Shown: positions 3,938 through 8,748 of the stretch, one piece after another
Layout: every line of letters begins with the position of its first letter
How positions within the stretch are numbered: position 1 is the stretch's first letter
NCBI GenBank assembly: GCA_024710535.1
Contig: JANJUO010000033.1
Span: forward strand, 1 to 8,748
DNA length: 8,748 bases
Direction of reading: 5' to 3'
From: a bacterium
Lineage (GTDB): Bacteria > Bacteroidota > Ignavibacteria > Kapaibacteriales > UBA2268
The notes under the pieces: model-generated
Database searches by the model: none
What the model was told of the DNA's origin: nothing
The model's input: the letters and a program-made list of their open reading frames with translations, nothing else
Position numbers and translations under genes: made by a program

Positions 3938-5716
3938 ATGACAAATAAACAAGCCGAAATTTATCACTTTGATCTTTATGGCAAACGTGAAGATAAATAT
4001 GATTTTCTGAATAATAATTCTATTGATTCAATAAATTGGAATAAATTAGAGCCGGAAGAGCCATATTTTTTCTTTGTGCCGAAAGATTTTGGAGAGCAAA
4101 AAAGTTATGATTTGGGTTTTAAAGTGGATGAGTTGTTTTCTTTGACCAGCAATGGTATTGAAGTTGGAAGGGAACAAGTTGGTCAAACTTTTTCTGAAAA
4201 GGAATTACTATCTATTAAGTATGATATTGAAACTTTATCAGTATCTGAATTCAGAGCAAAGTATATTGTAAAGGATTCTAGGGATTGGGTTCTTGAACTA
4301 TACATGAAAGATTTACAGACATCCAACAAAGACATGCTTTTACTACAAGTAAAACCTTTCGATTTCAGAAAAACATTCTTTACAGGAACTTCAAGAGGTT
4401 TTCATACATATCCTGCAATTACTGTAAATAAACACGTATTTAAAAAAGATAACCTCGTTTTTATAACTACAAATCAAGCTGCAAAAGGATTCAAACACGT
4501 GTTCATTTCAAAGACTTTGAGTTCAAGACCAATTCTTGATAATTCTGGATTATTTGGAACTGGACGTTTATTCCCTCTCTACCTCTATCCTGATTCAAAC
4601 AATGATAATACAGCAAGCCGCACACCAAACCTGAATATGGAAATAGTGAACAAAATATCTGATGGCTTGGGAATGGAATTTGTGGCGGAGAAGGAAAATG
4701 CAACCACCCAAAAAATACATAAAGCAACCACCCCTGCCCCTCCAAAGGAGGGGAATAGGACGGATTCGAAAAATTCCCCTCCTTTGGAGGGGTGTCCGAA
4801 GGACGGGGTGGTGGATTTTCCTATTACTTTTGCCCCAATTGATATACTCGATTATATCTATGCTGTTCTTCATTCACCAACATACAGAGAAAAATATAAA
4901 GAATTTCTGAAAATAGATTTTCCAAGAGTTCCATATCCAAAAGAGAAAGAGGTTTTTTGGCAATTAGTGAAATTTGGTGGCGAATTACGTCAAATACATT
5001 TATTGGAAAGTTCGGTTGTCGATAATTATATAACTCAATACCCTATTGATGGGAGCAATGAAGTAGAAAAAATAAAATTTGATAAGACAAGCACTGAAAA
5101 AATACAAAATGCAACCACAGAAAAAATACAAAATGCAACCACCCCTGCCCCTCCTAAGGAGGGGAATTGGACATTAGGGAAAAATTCCCCTCCTCTGGAG
5201 GGGTGTCCGAAGGACGGGGTGGTGGATTTTCCTATTACTTTTGCCCCAATTGATATACTCGATTATATCTATGCTGTTCTTCATTCACCAACATACAGAG
5301 AGAAATATAAAGAATTTCTGAAAATAGATTTTCCAAGAGTTCCATATCCAAAAGAGAAAGAGGTTTTTTGGCAATTAGTGAAATTTGGTGGCGAATTACG
5401 TCAAATACATTTATTGGAAAGCCCTGTTGTCGATAATTATATAACTCAATATCCTATTGATGGGAACAATGAAGTAGTGAAACCGGTTTTCAAAGATGGT
5501 TCTGTTTTTATCAATGATACTCAATATTTTGCAAACGTACCGGAAGTGGCATGGAATTTCTATATTGGCGGTTATCAACCTGCACAGAAATGGCTCAAAG
5601 ACCGCAAAGGTAGGAAATTAGAATTTGAGGACATAATGCATTATCAAAAAATTATAGTTGCCCTTACTGAAACTGATAGAATTATGAAGAAAATTGATGA
5701 GATAGAGATAGAATAG
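3938..5716 (+). CDS. Type ISP C-terminal target-recognition polypeptide, split from its methyltransferase, with two cassettes and an internal duplication
   Basis: This 592-residue protein corresponds to the C-terminal specificity domain (Type_ISP_C-like) that normally continues straight after the methyltransferase. It should choose the DNA site and must bind the 711-3542 product to act. Family signatures: HFDLYGKREDKYDFL (10-24), PFDFR (140-144), RTPNLNMEIVN (228-238), TFAPIDILDYIYAVLHSPTY (297-316, again 434-453) and the tail GRKLEFEDIMHYQKIIVALT (558-577). Cassette 5 (about 264-292) lies in the variable linker before TFAPIDIL. Cassette 6 (about 401-429) follows the first copy of that segment, which is then repeated almost exactly. 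A normal member has the segment once, so about 137 residues are extra. It starts three bases after the truncated DUF1016 stop. The frame is fully open, so it may be functional, but the duplicated fold segment makes this uncertain. Confidence 0.8.
   Translation: MTNKQAEIYHFDLYGKREDKYDFLNNNSIDSINWNKLEPEEPYFFFVPKDFGEQKSYDLGFKVDELFSLTSNGIEVGREQVGQTFSEKELLSIKYDIETLSVSEFRAKYIVKDSRDWVLELYMKDLQTSNKDMLLLQVKPFDFRKTFFTGTSRGFHTYPAITVNKHVFKKDNLVFITTNQAAKGFKHVFISKTLSSRPILDNSGLFGTGRLFPLYLYPDSNNDNTASRTPNLNMEIVNKISDGLGMEFVAEKENATTQKIHKATTPAPPKEGNRTDSKNSPPLEGCPKDGVVDFPITFAPIDILDYIYAVLHSPTYREKYKEFLKIDFPRVPYPKEKEVFWQLVKFGGELRQIHLLESSVVDNYITQYPIDGSNEVEKIKFDKTSTEKIQNATTEKIQNATTPAPPKEGNWTLGKNSPPLEGCPKDGVVDFPITFAPIDILDYIYAVLHSPTYREKYKEFLKIDFPRVPYPKEKEVFWQLVKFGGELRQIHLLESPVVDNYITQYPIDGNNEVVKPVFKDGSVFINDTQYFANVPEVAWNFYIGGYQPAQKWLKDRKGRKLEFEDIMHYQKIIVALTETDRIMKKIDEIEIE
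4728..4814 (+). repeat. 87-bp palindromic cassette 5
   Basis: Full cassette in the recognition gene, in the same frame and with the same hairpins as cassette 1. Its middle section ACGGATTCGAAA matches cassette 3 in the methyltransferase gene. It is preceded by diverged 24-bp-repeat sequence coding ATTQKIHKATT. Confidence 0.9.
4815..5066 (+). repeat. Tandem duplication in the recognition gene, copy A
   Basis: These 252 bp recur at 5226-5477 with six mismatches, counted by eye, at a period of 411 bp (137 codons) if the cassette in front of each copy is included. Copy A ends in NEVEKIKFDK and runs into 24-bp repeats and cassette 6. Copy B continues with NEVVKPVFKDGSVFIND, the normal path of the family. 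Confidence 0.95.
5093..5140 (+). repeat. 24-bp tandem repeat, 2 units, before cassette 6
   Basis: Two units (5093-5116, 5117-5140) encode TEKIQNAT twice and overlap the first bases of cassette 6. They match the units in front of cassettes 1 and 2 in the other gene. Confidence 0.85.
5139..5225 (+). repeat. 87-bp palindromic cassette 6
   Basis: Full cassette between the two copies of the duplicated segment. The loops are TAA and TCT instead of AAA and TTT, while the stems are intact. The middle section ACATTAGGGAAA is shared with cassette 2. Confidence 0.9.
5226..5477 (+). repeat. Tandem duplication in the recognition gene, copy B
   Basis: Partner of 4815-5066. The mismatches include three clustered changes that turn ESSVVDNY of copy A into ESPVVDNY. 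The sequence after this copy continues into the normal C-terminal part of the protein. Confidence 0.95.
5609..5714 (+). repeat. 106-bp exact direct repeat, copy 1 (end of the recognition gene)
   Basis: Encodes GRKLEFEDIMHYQKII and the rest of the C-terminus up to the stop codon. It is identical base for base to 6933-7038. The match ends inside the stop codon, TAG here and TGA in the second copy. Confidence 0.95.
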
Positions 5717-5777
5717 GAAGCAAATTTCAAATTATGCAAGGTGTTAGTATTAACATTTTTGTGAAAAAAGGAAAATT
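5717..5777 (+). pseudogene. Remnant of a second methyltransferase 3' end
   Basis: After 14 bases of unrelated sequence, the 52-bp repeat (5731-5782) reproduces the last 16 codons and stop of the methyltransferase, in front of the second DUF1016 gene. Nothing of the rest of a methyltransferase is present. It now serves as leader for the 5778 gene, supplying AAGGA at 5768-5772. Confidence 0.75.
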
Positions 5778-5782
5778 ATGAA
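5731..5782 (+). repeat. 52-bp exact direct repeat, copy 2
   Basis: Identical to 3492-3543. The first mismatch on the left is one base before ATTATGCAAGG, and on the right it is two bases after the ATG. The copies are 2239 bp apart. Confidence 0.95.
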
Positions 5783-6893
5783 CTTAGATGATTATATTGT
5801 AACGGTTAAGCAGATAAAAGAAGAAATTCTAAAAAGTCGCTTTTTAGTTTCACAAGTGGCTAATAAGGAATTACTTCATTTATACTTAAAAACAGGTAAA
5901 ACCATTTCTGAAAAGGTTTCTTCTGAAAAATGGGGAAGCAAGACAATTCAGCGGCTTTCTTCTGATTTGCAAATTGAATTGAAGGGGCTAAGAGGTTTTT
6001 CATACCCTAATTTAAAACGTATGAGACAGTTTTATGAAGAATGGAGAACTTTTTTCGAATATGAATCAGGGTTTTTTAAAATGAATTCAAATTCAATTGG
6101 CTCGTTACCAATTAGCCAATTAGAAAATCACTTAAAATCATTTGGCTCATTAACAATTAGCCAATTAGAATCAGCTTTTACCAATGTATGCTTTACAGCA
6201 CATTGCGAAATATTGATGAAAGAAAAAAAGCTTGAAGCAAGAATTTTTTATATAATGAAAGCGGCTCAGGAGTTCTGGTCTGTAGAAACTTTAAAGCATC
6301 ATTTGGATAATAAATTATATGACAAGCAGGCAAAATTCCCAAATAATTTTGACAAAACAATCTCAATTTCAGATAATAAAATCAGAGCATTATCAGCATT
6401 TCGTGACCATTATTTACTGGATTTTGTCAGAATTTCAGACGAAGAAGCCGAAGATGAAAAAGTTTTGGAAAGTGAAATTGTAGGAAATATAAAAAAATTC
6501 CTAATGTCATTGGGAACTGATTTTACTTTCGTTGCCAATCAATATCGGCTTGTGGTTGATGAAAATGAATATTTTATAGATTTACTATTTTTTAACCGTA
6601 CCTTACAAGCATTGGTTGCATTTGAGTTAAAAACTGGAAAGTTTAAGCCGGAATTTTTAGGGAAGATGAATTTTTATCTTTCTGTGCTTGATGAATATGT
6701 AAAAAAGCCACATGAGAACCCGTCCATAGGCATTATTTTGTGTAAGGAGCAACAAAATAAAGTAGTTGAATTTGCTTTCCGAGATTTTAACAAAGCTATG
6801 GGAGTTGCTACTTATACCACGAGTAACAAATTACCAGAGCAATTTATTAATATACTTCCAGATGAAAAAGCACTTAAGAAATTAATGGAGTAA
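5778..6893 (+). CDS. DUF1016 (YhcG-like) PD-(D/E)XK nuclease family protein, intact
   Basis: A 371-residue protein of normal family length. The N-terminal helical DUF1016_N domain includes RGFSYPNLKRMRQFY (72-86). A variable linker at about 95-135 has a 15-residue repeat (GSLPISQLEN / GSLTISQLES). The C-terminal nuclease domain has D268 in YFIDLLFF and E283-L-K285 in FELKTG, followed by GKMNFYLSVLDEYV and IGIILCKEQQNKVVEFAFRD, so the catalytic set is complete. DUF1016 genes are often found inside type I R-M loci between the modification and specificity genes. Their exact role is not settled; a DNA nuclease that works with or against the R-M enzyme is likely. The start is set by a well-placed AAGGA and by synteny with the first DUF1016 gene, each preceded by the same 52 bp. 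It is the only fully intact-looking ordinary gene of the locus. Confidence 0.88.
   Translation: MNLDDYIVTVKQIKEEILKSRFLVSQVANKELLHLYLKTGKTISEKVSSEKWGSKTIQRLSSDLQIELKGLRGFSYPNLKRMRQFYEEWRTFFEYESGFFKMNSNSIGSLPISQLENHLKSFGSLTISQLESAFTNVCFTAHCEILMKEKKLEARIFYIMKAAQEFWSVETLKHHLDNKLYDKQAKFPNNFDKTISISDNKIRALSAFRDHYLLDFVRISDEEAEDEKVLESEIVGNIKKFLMSLGTDFTFVANQYRLVVDENEYFIDLLFFNRTLQALVAFELKTGKFKPEFLGKMNFYLSVLDEYVKKPHENPSIGIILCKEQQNKVVEFAFRDFNKAMGVATYTTSNKLPEQFINILPDEKALKKLME
6097..6170 (+). repeat. 45-bp-period repeat in the DUF1016 linker
   Basis: 6097-6125 and 6142-6170 are near-identical (TTGGCTC...AATTAGCCAATTAGAA), giving GSLPISQLEN and GSLTISQLES. The unit length is a multiple of three, so the linker can grow or shrink in frame. 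Confidence 0.75.
6887..6890 (+). promoter_or_regulatory. Shine-Dalgarno GGAG before the 47-codon mini gene
   Basis: GGAG lies six bases before the ATG at 6897 and overlaps the end of the DUF1016 gene. It is a good site for a frame that is otherwise a deletion remnant. Confidence 0.5.
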
Positions 6894-6896
6894 GCA

Positions 6897-7040
6897 ATGA
6901 AACAATCTAAAAATAAAGCGGAAATATTCCATGGTAGGAAATTAGAATTTGAGGACATAATGCATTATCAAAAAATTATAGTTGCCCTTACTGAAACTGA
7001 TAGAATTATGAAGAAAATTGATGAGATAGAGATAGAATGA
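6897..7040 (+). pseudogene. 47-residue in-frame deletion derivative of a second target-recognition gene
   Basis: The first 12 residues, MKQSKNKAEIFH, correspond to the start of the recognition protein (MTNKQAEIYH) but come from a diverged allele. The remaining 35 (GRKLEFEDIMHYQKII onward) equal the last 35 residues of the 3938-5716 protein. All the sequence between, more than 500 codons relative to the first gene, is missing, and the junction CAT|GGT keeps the frame. The first gene follows a DUF1016 gene in the same way, so this was once a complete second recognition gene. It retains a Shine-Dalgarno and a stop, so a small peptide could still be made. Whether it has a function is unknown. Confidence 0.75.
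6933..7038 (+). repeat. 106-bp exact direct repeat, copy 2
   Basis: Identical to 5609-5714. The exact match beside a diverged 5' end suggests recent recombination or gene conversion in the tail rather than simple descent of the whole gene. Confidence 0.95.
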
Positions 7041-7264
7041 TGTTAAAATATTATTAGTTTTAATTGCGTTCCATCCGATGTTTTGCAAAAAATATGATGA
7101 ATCTATTTTAGAAGTTGTGGCGATTAAAAAACAAACATCGGTTGTCTTAATTCAAGAAATGCATACTGGATTTACAAGGAATTTTCATTTTAAAAAATTT
7201 TGTGTTACTATAAAATCAATAGTGTATTTCTTTTAAATAATCAAGAACTCATAAAATTTATAAC
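7041..7264. other. AT-rich spacer with a doubtful 52-codon frame
   Basis: Between the R-M locus and the terminator there is no recognisable gene. One + frame is open from 7036 to a TAA at 7234-7236, with its first ATG at 7078 (52 residues, beginning MFCKKYDESILEVVAIKK). The upstream open part reads VKILLVLIAFHP without a start codon, so this may be the rest of a gene that lost its 5' end when the R-M locus was rearranged. No family is recognised. Confidence 0.3.
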
Positions 7265-7300
7265 AAAAAAAAGCCCCAACATCGGGGCTTTTGCTTTTTT
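7265..7300. terminator. Bidirectional intrinsic terminator
   Basis: A run of eight A (7265-7272) is followed by GCCCC, loop AACATC, GGGGC, then TTTT and, after GC, six T. On the minus strand the stem is followed by eight T, an ideal terminator for the gene ending at 7343. On the plus strand it can also stop transcripts of the R-M locus. Confidence 0.9.
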
Positions 7301-7342
7301 AGAAAATTATTCTGTGATACTTTTTGAATTGATTTTTGGGAA

Positions 7343-8748
7343 TTATTGGCGTTCCAAATTCTCAAAATAAGTTCGGATTAGATTTTCGTAATCTTTTGAA
7401 TACTTATTTTTGCTATTATTTAGAATATCGCGAATGAGTTTGTTTTTGCCTTCTTGTGTAGAAAAATCTATTGCATTCGGGCTTTCTGCGTTATATTCTT
7501 TGCCGGTTTTGGATTCACGATTTTTTTCGTAATCACGGTCATTTTCCGAACGCATTGCATCCAGCAAACGCGATAAAATTCTATCTTGCTTTTTCAAAGT
7601 TTCAGGAGTAACGCCTTTGGTTCGCATATCAGTCATCACTTCTTTCAATTCATTGGATAATTTCTGCATTTCATCGGCTTTTTGCTTATCACCGCCTTGC
7701 TGAGCAAATTTTTTCTGGTCATTTGCCAAATCTTGCATAGATTTCTGAACCTGCCCCTGCTGGTCTGATAGCCTTTGCAACTGTGCTTGCTGTTCTTGCG
7801 ACATATTCCCGCTATTATTCATTCCCCCTTGCATCATTTGCTGAAGTGCTTGATTTATCATTTGTTGCTGTGCCGCCATTTGCTGCATACGCTGTTGCAT
7901 ACCCATTCCCATTTGCCCTTGCCCCGAACTTTGTCCTTCGCCTTGACCTTCGCCCTGACCACCGGGATTGGAGCACGAACCTTGTCCGGATTCCTTCAAT
8001 TTATTTACCATATCCTGCATTTGTCCAACTGCATTATTCATAGCACCCATAGCATTTGTCTGCATTTGAGATGCTTGACGTGCCTGACGCTCCGCCAATT
8101 GCTCAACAGATTTTTGCATATTTTGCAATGCTTCAGACATTGCATCACCCATTTCAGGAGTAACTGACATTGATTTTTGCGACAATTGAACCATCGAATT
8201 TGCTACATTTGCAAGAGATTCGAATGCTTCTGCTTGCTGACGAGCATAATCCGGCAATTTAGTTGAATTATAATCGGCTTTTGCAGTTTGATTTTTCAGA
8301 TTTTCCTGCTCTTTCGAGATTTTCAGCATATCGGAAACTGCTTTTTCCATCTTACGAATTGCCTCTTCTTTGCCCATTTTTTTCAATTGATTTTTCATTT
8401 CATTCATTTTCTTAGCGAACTTTTTCAGATTCGAACTTGCTTTTTTCTGTGATTTGGAAGATTTATCCATTTCACCGCCCTTAGCAGATTCTTCGGCAGA
8501 TTGCATTTCGGAATTAGTATCATTGGCATCCAAAGCATCTTTAGCATCTTGCATCATGTCCATTGGCATTTCATTCTCGCCAATGTCTTTCATCAATTTT
8601 TCCAATGCTTTCAAATCTTCGTTCAATTTATTCATTTCTTGGCGAAGTTTTTCTTGTTTTTTTGCAAGTTCATTTCTTTGTTCGGCTGAATTTGGATTTG
8701 CTTTTTTTGTTTCTTCGGCTAATTCATCTTGACGTTTTGCAAGTTCCT
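7343..8748 (-). CDS. C-terminal part of a large Met/Gln-rich coiled-coil protein, DUF4175-like (5' end beyond the window)
   Basis: The minus-strand frame is open from the right edge to a TAA at 7343-7345, giving 467 visible residues. The internal ATG at 8633-8635 is not the real start, since the charged coiled-coil sequence (ELAKRQDELAEETKKANP) continues upstream of it. The visible part is rich in Lys, Glu, Gln and Met, with long heptad-like stretches. A Gly/Gln linker (GQGEGQGEGQSSGQGQMGMG) sits in the middle. The C-terminal block has TPETLKKQDRILSRLLDAMR, NDRDYEKNRESKTGKEY and YSKDYENLIRTYFENLE. That C-terminal pattern resembles the end of DUF4175-type proteins of the FCB group, which usually have N-terminal membrane segments and about 1,000 residues; neither can be seen here. 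The function is not established. It is convergent to the R-M locus and probably unrelated to it. Confidence 0.75.
   Translation of the reverse strand, partial: ELAKRQDELAEETKKANPNSAEQRNELAKKQEKLRQEMNKLNEDLKALEKLMKDIGENEMPMDMMQDAKDALDANDTNSEMQSAEESAKGGEMDKSSKSQKKASSNLKKFAKKMNEMKNQLKKMGKEEAIRKMEKAVSDMLKISKEQENLKNQTAKADYNSTKLPDYARQQAEAFESLANVANSMVQLSQKSMSVTPEMGDAMSEALQNMQKSVEQLAERQARQASQMQTNAMGAMNNAVGQMQDMVNKLKESGQGSCSNPGGQGEGQGEGQSSGQGQMGMGMQQRMQQMAAQQQMINQALQQMMQGGMNNSGNMSQEQQAQLQRLSDQQGQVQKSMQDLANDQKKFAQQGGDKQKADEMQKLSNELKEVMTDMRTKGVTPETLKKQDRILSRLLDAMRSENDRDYEKNRESKTGKEYNAESPNAIDFSTQEGKNKLIRDILNNSKNKYSKDYENLIRTYFENLERQ

Noticed and set aside
3539..6893. The two DUF1016 genes as recent duplicates
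   Set aside because: Only the flanks match exactly; the proteins themselves share just the general family pattern around RGFSxPNLxRMRxFY.
7775..8167. Plus-strand open frames opposite the DUF4175-like gene (also 8454-8732)
   Set aside because: They are mirror frames of a low-complexity Gln/Met/Lys-rich coding sequence and match no family.

Overview
The window comes from an AT-rich bacterial genome, most likely of the Bacteroidetes/Chlorobi/Ignavibacteria (FCB) group. The clues are the low GC content, a Met/Gln-rich coiled-coil protein of the DUF4175-like kind found in that group, a possible TAnnTTTG-type promoter element, and restriction-modification (R-M), DUF1016 and DUF559 proteins whose closest remembered relatives are from Bacteroidetes. 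This placement rests on recall of families, not on a search.

Layout. 1-311: a minisatellite of 21-bp units in a frame open to the left edge. 312-710: AT-rich non-coding DNA with one perfect 15-bp hairpin and a possible promoter. 711-7040: a heavily rearranged R-M locus on the + strand. Its order is (i) a nuclease-methyltransferase polypeptide (711-3542) carrying an in-frame insertion of about 320 codons, which contains a complete DUF559 endonuclease domain between palindromic 87-bp cassettes; (ii) a truncated DUF1016 gene (3539-3934), joined to the first gene by an ATGA overlap; (iii) the separated type ISP C-terminal target-recognition polypeptide (3938-5716), with two more cassettes and a 411-bp-period tandem duplication; (iv) a 52-bp exact copy of the methyltransferase 3' end; (v) an intact, different DUF1016 nuclease gene (5778-6893); (vi) a 47-codon deletion derivative of a second target-recognition gene (6897-7040), whose last 106 bp are identical to the end of the first. 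7041-7264: degraded or non-coding DNA. 7265-7300: a bidirectional terminator. 7343-8748: the C-terminal part of a convergent DUF4175-like gene entering from the right edge.

How it may work together. The methyltransferase and target-recognition parts are normally one polypeptide in the type ISP-like family. Here they are separate genes with DUF1016 genes between them, which recalls the hsdM-DUF1016-hsdS order of many type I loci. The duplicated flanks suggest an older tandem array, or exchange of modules of the form [M 3' end - DUF1016 - TRD].

The most unusual feature is the cassette/DUF559 element. All five full cassettes are exactly 87 bp, lie in the same frame inside host genes, and are separated by multiples of three. 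Insertion, duplication or excision by cassette recombination would therefore keep the host frames open.
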